Notes: generated from the sequence alone by a model not told the origin. A stretch of 25,402 nt of DNA from a bacterium (GCA_024654265.1 JANLIO010000060.1:1-25402); one strand, 5' to 3'. Shown: positions 14,701 to 24,473, numbered from the stretch's first letter. A program made the numbers and translations.

Positions 14701-17700
14701 TCTCCACAAAACGCCGAATACCCTTTGCACTGAATGTTGCAGTGTCCATATGTTCCATTTAGCGCGCCGTCATCACATGACTCTCCACCTGACACACACT
14801 TCCCATCAGTAATATTTTGTTTTGGATCTCCGGCGCACTCAGAATCAACGGTACATCCAAGCGTATTTCGCACACCCCCGCTACAAATTTTATCAATCTT
14901 TCCGTTGCCACACAGTTCAGACGCATTACACGCGCTCAATCCCGGCTCGTCCACAAAACCTTTACACTCATTACAAATTTGCAACTTCAATCCCTTTGTC
15001 TTATTCGGCAAACTACAATCTGCAAATGCCGTTTGTCCAAGTTCACACGCCTCCACTGCTGAACAACTTCCGCCCGGGCAATCTGTGTTCACGGTACACG
15101 CATTTCCATTATTCGATCCACCTGAACACGCGGAACCAATAATGCCATCTCCACACGTTCCGGATAATCCGTACGGTTTATTTGTACACACATCTTGATA
15201 CACAAACTTTCCGCCAACCGGCCGACATGCCCCGGCTGTTGTTGGGAACTTCGCCTCTGAACAACCCACAAGATCTTTTGGATTTGCACATGGTCGGCAA
15301 TCTGAATCCGATTCACACATAAACCCAGCCGTTTCCGAATTCACACACCGCTTCACTTCTTTCGTAAGCGTTGGATACCACCATTCTTTATTTGGATCTG
15401 TTGGTTCCGGTACTTCAAATTCCGATGCAATTTCATACCGATCTCCGTTATTTACGGAACGGTAGTGATACACGCGAGACGGTGAAATGCCGATGCGCGG
15501 ACAAATGTACACACGCGAATCTGTATCAAAACATGTAAGTGGTTCCGTGGATGTTGATGGCGTAAAGAGTGCGTTCTGAACAGTCTGCCCGATACAAAGC
15601 TCCCCTTCCGAACAATCGCTCGCCGTACCGCACAACGCTTGCGATTGACTACAGCGTCCACACGTTGCAAATCGATTCACCGGATCAGACGGAACATCGG
15701 CTCCAAACGCACCTTTCAGCTCCTCCTGCCATGACGGCCAAAGTGATGAGGAGAACGTGCGAACAAACGTTCCGGCATCCAATTTTGGATACGAACCATT
15801 ATCCGACTTTGACGCTTCTGCCAACTTCGACATTTTTTGAAAATCAGAAACGCGCTCCGTATCACGTGCCAATTTTAGCTTATAGCTTCCGCAGTGATAA
15901 TTATCGCCCAAACTCAAACATTCATAATCCGCGGAACAACGAACCATAGACCCATCCTGATTCAGATACGGAGAAGCTGGCTCCGCGTTTGGATCATTTC
16001 CATCTTCACACACGTTTGCCACACCATTTGTCACATTGATATTGAACGCGAAACTTCCAACCATTTGATCGTAGATATCAACTGTCACAGCCTCTGCGTC
16101 CGGATTGTGAGAAATGAGATAAATGTTGGAATAAATTCGTTCGCCCGGATTTTCCGTGTTTGCAGCGGCGATATATGTCGTTGTTCCATCCTGAATCGCG
16201 CGATACCCATCAACGTGGAGAGGCTGTGGACTTCCACCAAACCCGCGCCACGCGTACCAATCTTCCGGCGAAAGATGAAGTGGATTTGACGCAATACGAA
16301 TACCAACGCCGTCCTTCTTCAATTCCGGATGATCTGCGCCATATGTGAAAAGATATTGGCGAAGAATACCTTCGGCCGAATCCGCGTCGGTTGGTGGGAC
16401 AAAATTAATCTTTAATCTTGGAAGATCATCATCCACTCCCGTTGCACCGGCATCGCGACAATAGGTTGTTGAAAAATTGAAATAAGGACCTTTTGCAAAG
16501 ATGCTATCCGCCAAACTCGAATCTTGCCCATTTCCTGTTGGAGCCTTGTCTCGGAATGGCGCAACCGGCACTGCCGTCAAATTTGGCCATGGATTTTCGC
16601 AAAGACTAACGGTAATCGGCGCTGTTCCCTGCGTCACCGTTCCAACCATCGATGGATCATGAATTGTGTCTTCCGTAATTTGAATCCACGCCGTAACAAA
16701 CGCATTCCCATTTTGATTCTTTGCCTCAACTGTTGCTTTTGTTTGATTTGGCTGTGGATTTACGACATCCGCCACATCGATATTGCTCGTTGTCCACGGC
16801 TTCCAACTCCACGCGTAATCTTTCACCGGCGTGATCGGAATCGCGACATTATTTTGAATTGAAATCGCTTCAGCGACAAATGGATGCTGTTCTTTTTCTT
16901 CCGTAAAAAGAAGTGGGTGTTCTTTTGATGTATCTGTAATTTGGATGAGATTCGCCGTACACACGTCCTTCCCTGTTGTAAACGAGAATGTGAGCGGTCC
17001 GCTTTCAGCACTCGTATCAAACGGTGCAACAACACCTCGCGACGTTCGTACTCCGATTTTTTTGGAAAGATCATTGTTGTCTGAAAGTGGGTTTGGAGTT
17101 GTTGAATCGTCGCCCAAAAACTTCACTCGATACAATGTATCCGCAAAAAGTGCGCTATCAAGCTTAAAGACAAATGCTGAAGTCGACTGTTCACTTTCCG
17201 GCGCCCACGTGCCGGTCACTGCGCCTTTACACCAAATTGCAGCACGCGCTTCGTCACCCGTGACCCACGCAACGATCCGATCCCACACACGACCAACCCA
17301 TCCAAAGATTCCATCGGGTCGCGGTGTAAAATCGCTATTCACCAATTCCATACCAGACGGACAATTTGGCCCAACATCTTGCAATGCAATCACCGCATTC
17401 GCCGGAATACTTTCTGCATCCATCTCTGCTGTGAATTTTGCTTTGATAAGCGTATTTCGACACGCGCCGGATCCGGTTGGGAAGCTTGAATCCAATTCCG
17501 GTCGAACGTAACAACATCCTTGATCGCTCAAACCATACCCCGGCGCACAAGATTGTTCGTCTGTAAAACCGCATTGCAATCCATATTCCGCCGTTCCCTG
17601 CTTGCTCTCCAAGTCTGCGGTCAACGTTGTTTTCATGAGTCCATCCGGTGATGGATCTGCGTTTCCAATAATCTCTGCAAGCTGTGCCGAGTCCACCAAT

Positions 17701-20700
17701 CCATCACCACCCGGAGTCGACGCCTCACACTGCTCCCCAATTTCAAGAATACCGTTGCTACAGAAGCTTGGCTGAGCATACTTGGCGGAAGATCCTTCAA
17801 ATAAACATTGAACGGAGCATCCATCACCATTTTGCGCATTTCCATCGTCACAATCTTCCCCACCTTCAACCGTCACGTTCCCACAACAATTCACATTCGG
17901 CGTTTTTGGATCATTATCACAAAGTGCACTTCCAACATTCAAACAGCTCTTTGCATCACATCCGGCTGGGAATGGCGCGTTTACATTTGGCTTTTCGCAA
18001 GACTCACCCGGTTCAAGAAGCGCGTTTCCACACACTGATGCAACCAACGGCGATGAACCTGTGTGCAAACATTGCGTGGAACACCCATCACCACCGGATG
18101 AATTTCCATCATCACAGTCTTCCCCATCCGCAACATCAAGATTTCCACACGTTGATTTTCCACTCGTTGAACCCGTGTTTCGACAGAACGCCGAGCATCC
18201 TCGATATTGTCGAGGCGCACAAGATCCACCATTTGTTTCACAAGTCAACTGAATCGCAGGATTTGTACAGTCTGTTCCATTTGGCGTTGTTGATGTTGCA
18301 GAAGCGCCTTCGCACAATCGTCCAAAATCACACGCTTCACCCTGTTCGATTGTTCCGTTTCCACACGTTCCCTTTGGCACCTGTGGGATTGGTTTCCACA
18401 AACAGGAAAATGGATCACACAATCCAACGTTGCTCGGAATACCCGGATCACACTGCTCCCCTGCTTTTGCACCAGATGGCAAAACCGAACATGCATCACC
18501 ATATGGTGTTTTTCCATTGGCACAATATTTTGAATCTGTTGTTTCTAAAATGCCATTTCCACATACCGCAACCTTTCCAAACTCTGCTTGCGCACCCATC
18601 CAAAGACACGAAGCTCCACACTGTGCAGGAAGCGGTGCGCCCGTATCAACGGTTCCGCCGGAAACATAGTTCGCAATATTCGCATCTGCGGTTGCCCACG
18701 ATGCATTTGTTGTTTGAACAAGCGCTTGCCCATCCGCACTACATTCATCCGGCACACCAAAAGGCGTTGCCGTAAAAAGCTGACGAGCTCCGACGTTTGT
18801 TTCAATTTTCTCCCCCGGTGCCACATCAATAAACTCCGCCGTACAATATGCGTCTTCACCAATCTTTGCACGGAATGTCCAAACAAATCCTTCCGGATTA
18901 TTCAAACCAGACATTGGAACTCCATTATTTCCACGAATCCCCTGACTGTCCCCGCCCTTCAAACGCACGCGATAATACATCCCCGGCGTCAACAAAAAGT
19001 TCGGTATTTTCTGCCCCTTCACAACAGGATCAATACGAAGATACCGTAATTTTTGATCCGATGATTTTGGCGGAACCGTAACGGTGATATTGCTCGCAGG
19101 GATTGGAAGCGGAGCACTTAATTCCGCAACATTACAATTTTCATTTGCACACGCACGAACCTCAACATTCCCCGGAACCGTGAGTGGATCAATCGCCGTA
19201 TTAAATGTGGCTGAAATAACAGCATTCACACACGCAGACGAACATCGCGGTGCATATGAAATAACATGAGGTGGGATAAAGCGAACGAACAGGTGCCCCG
19301 TTCCCTTTACCGCGTCCGGCTTTACGATCGCGTTCATGTTTACAGGAACATCTCCGGTTTCCGTCAACGAAACACCAACCTGACGACACGATGTAAGGCC
19401 TGACTTCGACTCTGTCTTCAACGGAGTTTCAAAAATTGCACGCCCATCATTATTTCCATCGCCGTGCTCCCACGCCCAATCGTATACCGAACATTGAAGC
19501 ACGACACACTTATCATTTTCAGCAACCGGAGATGCTAAATAGTTCACCGTCGCACCAGAATCATTTAATTCATACGGATGTGGTGAAACAGAAACGGCAC
19601 CAACTTTACATGCCTCCTGAGAATTTCGTGTTTTAAATTGGAAACAATAGCCAATACCCTTGCCACACGAATCACGCTCTTCAATCTGCGCACCGGCGGC
19701 ACCAGCTCCTCGCAATCCCGTTGTCACTTCAACAAGATACGTTGTATCCGGATCTAAACCATTTGCTGAGTCCAAAATAACAAGATCCTGATCTTGTGAT
19801 GCAGGCTGAAGATACGGTGAACCACCCCCCAACGTCACGTCCGATGTCTGTGAACATGGGGCATTCCCACCACCTGTACATTGTTTCAAATGAAATGTGG
19901 ATGGCGTTACCGTTGTTGGATCTAAATGCGTTGTAAATCGAACGGCGACTGTTGCGGTGACACACACCTGATCACCACCCGGTCGATTTATCCACGGTGA
20001 TGGTGACGGAACCGGTGCAGGAGTCTGCTCCGGAGCGCACTCTTCCACAACGCGTGGAGCAACTGGAACTAATCCGGTTGATGACTGCCACGCAAACATA
20101 GATGAAAGGGCAACAACGCCACATGACGATGCATCCTTGGCACAAGATCCATTCGCACAACACACCTGACTTGGCGAACAAATATCTGCAGACGCATTAC
20201 AATTCGCAACTTGGAACTGAACCGTATTTGATTTTTCCCCATTTGCTGTGACAACAACCGGCCCTGTTTTTGCACCAACCGGCACCAATGCTTTCACTTC
20301 TCCGGAGACCCACCCCGTTGGAATTCCTGCTGTTCCATCAAAAAAAGTAAGATTCCCTACCGTTGCCCCAAACCGTTCACCCGAGAGAGTGACTGGCGTA
20401 CCAAGAGGACCTGAACTTGGCGAGATCGAACAAATCCCAGGCTTTGCATTTCCATTCACGACGGTAAACGGCATGGTATTGGATTCCACGTTGTCGGATC
20501 GAATGAGCCGTACTGTGTATCCACCTGGAATAATTTGCGTATTATTTAAAAACTGCTGAGGCACTTTTACCACCACGTTTGTTGATGACCAATACGTATC
20601 CGCGCACGTTGCCGGAAAATTCGTATCCGCAAGCGCCTCTTCCTGCGTGGCATTATTGCGGAATCGGACCGTTCCCTTGTTCCAACCAAAATTATTTCCA

Positions 20701-22619
20701 AATAATGTGACGTACTCACCTCGCGGACCCTCAGTTGGATCAATCGAAAGAACCGCTGGTGGCCCTGCCGTTGCCTTGCTCATCACGTGATATGACACAG
20801 GATTACTTGAAACTGTTCCAACATGCACTCGCACCACGTGAGAACCTGTTTGAGAGACTGGGACATTTGCGGACACAGCCTCATCTGTCCATGATGCAAA
20901 AGAAGAAATCGTTGCTGATCCAAAACCAATCGCATCTGGCGCTGAACCAAAACCTGATCCGATTGCAGAGAAAGAATTTCCAGAAAATCCAGATGATGGA
21001 TCAACAGCGCATAAACCAGGGTATGAGCTGTCGTTTACAATGAAATGAGGAATTCCGGGGCCGATTTCATTATCTGTTTGGTCTGAGAGTCCACTCCCTC
21101 CATTTGTAATTTGAATCGGTCCATTTGACGCGCCTTCCGGAACCGCAACAATCACTTCTGTCGCCGACCATGTTTTCGCGCCTTTATCCGAACACATTTT
21201 TGGAGGAAGCGCCGTTATATCATCACTCGCCCCAGGGCCACCCAAAAAAACGACTTGTCCATTTGCACCAAGATTTTTTCCAGACACCGTCACAAATGTT
21301 CCGGGTTTTCCGTCCAATGGGCTCACAGATGTGATCACAGGCTGATCAACACACGTATTATTCTGACACACACCCGACGAACATTCTGCATTTACGGAAC
21401 AGCTTCCACCGGAGCACGCTCCGCAATATCCGGGAGTATTGATTGTTCCACCACAATCCAACCCTGTTTCATCTCCATCTTGAACGGCGTTAAAACAGGA
21501 CGGAGGGCGTACCACAACTTGCACAGCAGTGCTTTCACCGGTGTTGCCATCCAGATCAAAAACAAATGCTTTCAATGTATGAACCGATTGCAATTCAAGA
21601 CCAGCCGTATTCCAACTCACCTGCGCATCAAACGCAGTTGGGCTTGGGCTCACGTTTGGACCGTCCGTATCAATCGCCTCTGCACCATCTTGAAATGTAA
21701 CATACGAAATACCTGCATCATCCTCAGCATGCCCGACCAATGAAACAAGGCTGTCTGCCGGAATATTTTGCCCACTAAATGGCTCTGAGATCGAAACCGT
21801 TGGCGCCTCCGTATCAACGAGGTTCCCTGTCTTAAAAGAAGATGTACATGCCGGTGCAAACCCCCCACACGCAATTGATTGTCCCGTTGAGGATCGAAGT
21901 GACGGACCAATTTGCACTGTAAAATCAGTATTTGCATCAAAACATTTATGAGTTGCATGTGGTGCTGGGCACGCATCCGCCGGTGTAAATGTGACGAGTT
22001 TCCCATTCACTTGAAGCGTTCCACCAACTGTTGTTGCGCCTGTTTTTAAAATCGCAATTGCGGAAACTGTCGCTTCATCCACTGGCCGAGAAAAAACCAA
22101 TTTCACAACAACATTCCGAATTGGAATTTCCCCTTGCGGATTCACAGACTTCACTTGGAATACAGTTGAAATGCCCCCTCCTGTAAAACCTCCACCACCT
22201 GATCCACCGCCTGAGACAATGCCACTCTCTCCCCCACCCGTAGCTTGCAAAAGCTGATCAATCACAAATCGCGTGATTCCCCAAGCGGACAAAATAATAA
22301 TCAACCCGATAATCGCATTCCGAATCCATTTTTTTGCCGTATCTGTCTTTTCAGGAACTCCACCAGACGTCATGTACAAAAATCCAGCGTAGATAATAAT
22401 GACAACCAAGATGATTCCAAGTAATCCCAATGATGCGTTAATGATATTCACAGCAATCACCCGTGGATCTGTTCCAGAAAGTTTCACCGTGTCGCCAACC
22501 CCCTGAAGTCCATCTGTGACCTGCGCAAAAACAGGTTGTGAAACCGCAAACGTCATAAACGCCAAAACCGTCAGCAAGGCGGAAAGAAATACGGTACCAA
22601 TGGCTTTTTTACGACGCAT
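11712..22619 (-). CDS. Giant 3635-aa pilin-anchored, Cys-rich Ig-like/IPT surface protein
   Basis: Signal peptide (1-32, ending PVFAQ), then two helices (56-84 and 101-123) joined by a basic loop (PEKTDTAKKWIRN), resembling the VirB2/T4SS pilin-type domain seen in CPR genomes, then a Gly linker (128-149). The remainder should be outside. Approximate order: a Big_5-like Ig domain (150-260); an Ig-like domain ending in Cys-rich CFNAVQDGDETGLDCGG (about 374); four IPT/TIG domains (about 425, 537, 622, 729); Big_5-like domains (about 885, 1125, 1717); Myxococcus-type Cys repeats of the form CGNxxxExGExCDDGN (1354-1640 and 2487-2940); a pseudopilin-like segment (2254-2400); a carboxypeptidase-regulatory/CNA-B-like domain (about 3107); and a Cys-rich tail. 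The start is 3 bp after the previous stop. A role in adhesion or attachment is inference; no catalytic motif is recognised. Confidence 0.93.
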   Translation of the reverse strand: MRRKKAIGTVFLSALLTVLAFMTFAVSQPVFAQVTDGLQGVGDTVKLSGTDPRVIAVNIINASLGLLGIILVVIIIYAGFLYMTSGGVPEKTDTAKKWIRNAIIGLIIILSAWGITRFVIDQLLQATGGGESGIVSGGGSGGGGFTGGGISTVFQVKSVNPQGEIPIRNVVVKLVFSRPVDEATVSAIAILKTGATTVGGTLQVNGKLVTFTPADACPAPHATHKCFDANTDFTVQIGPSLRSSTGQSIACGGFAPACTSSFKTGNLVDTEAPTVSISEPFSGQNIPADSLVSLVGHAEDDAGISYVTFQDGAEAIDTDGPNVSPSPTAFDAQVSWNTAGLELQSVHTLKAFVFDLDGNTGESTAVQVVVRPPSCFNAVQDGDETGLDCGGTINTPGYCGACSGGSCSVNAECSSGVCQNNTCVDQPVITSVSPLDGKPGTFVTVSGKNLGANGQVVFLGGPGASDDITALPPKMCSDKGAKTWSATEVIVAVPEGASNGPIQITNGGSGLSDQTDNEIGPGIPHFIVNDSSYPGLCAVDPSSGFSGNSFSAIGSGFGSAPDAIGFGSATISSFASWTDEAVSANVPVSQTGSHVVRVHVGTVSSNPVSYHVMSKATAGPPAVLSIDPTEGPRGEYVTLFGNNFGWNKGTVRFRNNATQEEALADTNFPATCADTYWSSTNVVVKVPQQFLNNTQIIPGGYTVRLIRSDNVESNTMPFTVVNGNAKPGICSISPSSGPLGTPVTLSGERFGATVGNLTFFDGTAGIPTGWVSGEVKALVPVGAKTGPVVVTANGEKSNTVQFQVANCNASADICSPSQVCCANGSCAKDASSCGVVALSSMFAWQSSTGLVPVAPRVVEECAPEQTPAPVPSPSPWINRPGGDQVCVTATVAVRFTTHLDPTTVTPSTFHLKQCTGGGNAPCSQTSDVTLGGGSPYLQPASQDQDLVILDSANGLDPDTTYLVEVTTGLRGAGAAGAQIEERDSCGKGIGYCFQFKTRNSQEACKVGAVSVSPHPYELNDSGATVNYLASPVAENDKCVVLQCSVYDWAWEHGDGNNDGRAIFETPLKTESKSGLTSCRQVGVSLTETGDVPVNMNAIVKPDAVKGTGHLFVRFIPPHVISYAPRCSSACVNAVISATFNTAIDPLTVPGNVEVRACANENCNVAELSAPLPIPASNITVTVPPKSSDQKLRYLRIDPVVKGQKIPNFLLTPGMYYRVRLKGGDSQGIRGNNGVPMSGLNNPEGFVWTFRAKIGEDAYCTAEFIDVAPGEKIETNVGARQLFTATPFGVPDECSADGQALVQTTNASWATADANIANYVSGGTVDTGAPLPAQCGASCLWMGAQAEFGKVAVCGNGILETTDSKYCANGKTPYGDACSVLPSGAKAGEQCDPGIPSNVGLCDPFSCLWKPIPQVPKGTCGNGTIEQGEACDFGRLCEGASATSTTPNGTDCTNPAIQLTCETNGGSCAPRQYRGCSAFCRNTGSTSGKSTCGNLDVADGEDCDDGNSSGGDGCSTQCLHTGSSPLVASVCGNALLEPGESCEKPNVNAPFPAGCDAKSCLNVGSALCDNDPKTPNVNCCGNVTVEGGEDCDDGNAQNGDGCSVQCLFEGSSAKYAQPSFCSNGILEIGEQCEASTPGGDGLVDSAQLAEIIGNADPSPDGLMKTTLTADLESKQGTAEYGLQCGFTDEQSCAPGYGLSDQGCCYVRPELDSSFPTGSGACRNTLIKAKFTAEMDAESIPANAVIALQDVGPNCPSGMELVNSDFTPRPDGIFGWVGRVWDRIVAWVTGDEARAAIWCKGAVTGTWAPESEQSTSAFVFKLDSALFADTLYRVKFLGDDSTTPNPLSDNNDLSKKIGVRTSRGVVAPFDTSAESGPLTFSFTTGKDVCTANLIQITDTSKEHPLLFTEEKEQHPFVAEAISIQNNVAIPITPVKDYAWSWKPWTTSNIDVADVVNPQPNQTKATVEAKNQNGNAFVTAWIQITEDTIHDPSMVGTVTQGTAPITVSLCENPWPNLTAVPVAPFRDKAPTGNGQDSSLADSIFAKGPYFNFSTTYCRDAGATGVDDDLPRLKINFVPPTDADSAEGILRQYLFTYGADHPELKKDGVGIRIASNPLHLSPEDWYAWRGFGGSPQPLHVDGYRAIQDGTTTYIAAANTENPGERIYSNIYLISHNPDAEAVTVDIYDQMVGSFAFNINVTNGVANVCEDGNDPNAEPASPYLNQDGSMVRCSADYECLSLGDNYHCGSYKLKLARDTERVSDFQKMSKLAEASKSDNGSYPKLDAGTFVRTFSSSLWPSWQEELKGAFGADVPSDPVNRFATCGRCSQSQALCGTASDCSEGELCIGQTVQNALFTPSTSTEPLTCFDTDSRVYICPRIGISPSRVYHYRSVNNGDRYEIASEFEVPEPTDPNKEWWYPTLTKEVKRCVNSETAGFMCESDSDCRPCANPKDLVGCSEAKFPTTAGACRPVGGKFVYQDVCTNKPYGLSGTCGDGIIGSACSGGSNNGNACTVNTDCPGGSCSAVEACELGQTAFADCSLPNKTKGLKLQICNECKGFVDEPGLSACNASELCGNGKIDKICSGGVRNTLGCTVDSECAGDPKQNITDGKCVSGGESCDDGALNGTYGHCNIQCKGYSAFCGDGQISPGELCDLGAQNGQYCGKGCSVPTSCGLDCKSSAPYCGDKIITSPEQCDGQSEKTAKAICTAGSPNAGTPCEKDEECGKGGTCATGNDPLATCVNKTAKACATTLKQCVTQNYTSTKTSKDNKVCQKDADCTNEPGGKNYCRSAQEFVTSCVANEDCSIGQIPGACLTFPTEHVRTCNAGGIEACNFTGWSSCKVAGFCGDGVIQSPAEQCDNGGENGDTNACTSLCTKNVCGDAKPFIGVEECDAGSQNGKVTCSADYNSSCSSCSTQCKFLASSGGYCGDESLNGPEQCDGNKDLPDVNYIGLLACQSTIAIPQTCTYISSTCESPPCRQSKQSNVSCSSIGFDFALNGSNPDVIPLDSSTDKKVKDVGKSLCKQFNELNYYDYLAYKNCLGMKCSEPPAAPHVLFADPAPTVAEFWQCVREKGPSLGIGVKVNDTPELVMCSAQCTFGGCGKCSDENGNGTVEGQLIDAVYNQVIPFARISLMYKGVLVNQFSSDENGNFKVTGLNERSQCGLYKLVIDSYDDNPCTNAQHQGTACGGNQFPPWTAPNDVNEKNRGGYWPLETKTFGSSNYEEVVIPKKDGRIYLYPKPGAGEAYMTVLWEKDVEPQPGQKKSEEAGIQPGGFGNHLILPSGYTVPTDTELSNPNYPASYNATTCDYNARPASNHQCSRDITWAPQTQGNPDISQLPYAWNYCPHQVGEKVQFVSNTWNGCPVEGNTACLANGGSVQECQKGVTISSCSTAGQKKCAGGYKAKQVCITNQDCIFPANPPQPEKNGICTTAPSLCGGETEKSACLTTGGSCSPVPCQKTWWDSCEFYQKGPLTTYVRYAPFSGSTEPIHMMWDYWIQSVYPQLNGSIFNKDMKPFLQEAGFSAVISTDKQFVTITAQDVKTDCKKENCKFWYIGDVNVTNGEITILNMLHEGRPAGTALYESQFKGTNQKVNYCMSQNELYYQCKGIAQKDITYCKSLFGASATCEKEPPNYAQWSRANY

Positions 22620-22622
22620 ACT

Positions 22623-24449
22623 TTAAGGAGTGAACGTACATGCCGAAGATTTCGGCGAGTTATTACAACAATTCGGTGCCCCGTTGCACACGTTCGATGA
22701 AACCGGGTTAAAACAGTTTTGGAATGAATCCTGTAAATCAGAGAAGAGGAACGGATTGTAGTAGTGAATCTCATTCGAGAGCTGTCCACTTGGTAAATAT
22801 GGACGGTGCTTTAGCGCGAGCTGAGCTTTGCTCGCAACCTCTCCCGGAAGAATTGGCATCCCGCTTGCGTTTAATAATTCCATTCGGACGGAATACCAAA
22901 ATGTATCTGGATCTGTTTCACCAGGCCCTTGTGGCTGGATCAGTGCTGACTCGCTATTCATCGTCGACGCCTGCATCAACGTATCAAACGTTGCTGTAAC
23001 CTCTTCATCGAGCGGACGATTCGACTGCTCCGAACCCGGAGATGCGCTTGGAACTGTCTCCGAAAGTTTTGGTGGCGTTAATTTAATTTCATTCGACGTA
23101 CCAAATGACCACTGATAACTATCTGCCGGCGGTCCATTCGCGGTTCCATTTGCATTCCCATCCAATGAATTTCCAACGATATCGGTAATCCCATCAAAAC
23201 CCTGCGATGTAAATTGCGCGAGCGGAGGTTGCTCGGAAAGAGTTGCTGCGCGTACTGAGATCTCTAACGTCGCATCACCCGGCAAACAGAAGACATCCGT
23301 TCCGCATGAATTCACTCCGCATTTATCAGCAGTCACAAATTCAACCGTTCGATATTGATTTGTAATTCGATATTCTCCATCAAGTGGCACGCCAATTCCC
23401 CCAGGTCGAACCGCGATATGGGTAAATCCGACACCACTCTTCACAGCGCCACTTGCGCCGACAGGATCAACCGCCTCATCAAACGTCACCTGAATCACCA
23501 CATTCCGCGCATACTTCCCCCCCGGATATGGAAGCGCAGCCAAGATTTTTGGCGGAGTTGTATCAACGACTGTGGACACTTCAAAACCCCATGAATACCC
23601 CTGACTAAATGCACCGGAAAACGCCGGCGACCCGTCTAAAAGAAGAATCCCTCCATTCCCACCGGCAAGCTCAACGGAATAGTTCACATTCACGCTCGGA
23701 CTCCCAAGAAGATCAACCGGCCTGATCACATACGTTCGACGATCTTCTGTAAACGTCACACGAGCCTGCGCTGAGGTGAACGTCGATCCCTCGTCTCCGC
23801 TTCGAAAAATCTTAATATTATTCGCGTTCAATCCATTTGTCGTTGAGCTCGTTTCCTCGGTCCAACCCTCAATCATAGAATCGGGACGAATCGGTGATTT
23901 GAACGTGATGATAATTGGTGTATTTCGTGGCGCATTGGTCGCGTTTCGTTCAGGGACATGATATTCGATAATGCCACTCCCAAGTGATCCGGATGATCCA
24001 ACAAGAGCGCCATACCCAGATCCCCCTCCGGAAATCCCACCACCGCCAGACGTCGCACCTGCGAAAAAATTGATAATGAAAGCCGTGATCGCCCATGCTG
24101 ACGTGATGATCAATAAACCGATGATTGCATTTCGAATTGTATTTTTTGCACTATCAACTTTGGCTGGATCTCCGCCTGCTGTCATCCACGTAAATCCAGC
24201 GTAAAGCATCAAGCCTAAAAAGATAACACCAAGAAACCCAAGAAAAATATTAATGATGCGCCCGATTAACGTCACGAGATCGGTTTGCTGAACACCGGCG
24301 GAACTCGCGATCGCTTGAACATCTTGCTGACCCTGTGTGAGCTGTGCGGAAACGAAATGTGCGCCAAATACAAAAGACCCGACGATGAGGAATGAACTCA
24401 CCCAAAGAAGCGCTAAACGCGCACCGGATCGTTGTCCCGAATTCAGCAT
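22623..24449 (-). CDS. Pilin-anchored Ig-like surface protein, 608 aa
   Basis: This shares its N-terminal plan with the giant protein downstream. It has a signal peptide (1-36, ending FVSAQ), a helix at 62-88, a basic loop (DPAKVDSAKNTIRN), a second helix at 108-129 and a Gly/Ser linker (134-158). IRNAIIGLLIITSAWAITAF is nearly the same as in the giant, so the pair arose by duplication. Three Big_5/SbsA-like Ig domains follow (starting about 159, 297 and 457; TPPKILAALPYPGGKYARN, TPPKLSETVP), then a short Cys-rich tail (CNGAPNCC). The ATG at 24449 gives the signal peptide directly; the longer frame to 24521 would overlap yqeY. It lies 3 bp before the giant gene, surely co-transcribed. No enzymatic motif is seen. 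Confidence 0.9.
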   Translation of the reverse strand: MLNSGQRSGARLALLWVSSFLIVGSFVFGAHFVSAQLTQGQQDVQAIASSAGVQQTDLVTLIGRIINIFLGFLGVIFLGLMLYAGFTWMTAGGDPAKVDSAKNTIRNAIIGLLIITSAWAITAFIINFFAGATSGGGGISGGGSGYGALVGSSGSLGSGIIEYHVPERNATNAPRNTPIIITFKSPIRPDSMIEGWTEETSSTTNGLNANNIKIFRSGDEGSTFTSAQARVTFTEDRRTYVIRPVDLLGSPSVNVNYSVELAGGNGGILLLDGSPAFSGAFSQGYSWGFEVSTVVDTTPPKILAALPYPGGKYARNVVIQVTFDEAVDPVGASGAVKSGVGFTHIAVRPGGIGVPLDGEYRITNQYRTVEFVTADKCGVNSCGTDVFCLPGDATLEISVRAATLSEQPPLAQFTSQGFDGITDIVGNSLDGNANGTANGPPADSYQWSFGTSNEIKLTPPKLSETVPSASPGSEQSNRPLDEEVTATFDTLMQASTMNSESALIQPQGPGETDPDTFWYSVRMELLNASGMPILPGEVASKAQLALKHRPYLPSGQLSNEIHYYNPFLFSDLQDSFQNCFNPVSSNVCNGAPNCCNNSPKSSACTFTP

Positions 24450-24453
24450 GGGG

Positions 24454-24473
24454 AAAAGAGAGGACTCTCTTTT
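24454..24473 (-). terminator. Hairpin at the yqeY stop codon, weak terminator
   Basis: The arms AAAAGAGAG and CTCTCTTTT are exact reverse complements separated by 2 bases, overlapping the yqeY stop and ending 4 bp before the next start codon. The stem has G+C pairs but the T tract is the stem's own TTTT, so termination would be partial. It may equally sequester the start region of the 608-aa gene. Confidence 0.4.

Noticed and set aside
17684..18775. Long 363-aa plus-strand ORF opposite the giant gene
   Set aside because: It is His- and Pro-rich as expected from the antisense of Cys/Asp/Gly-rich repeats, with no domain or initiation signal; the long open frame is a composition effect.
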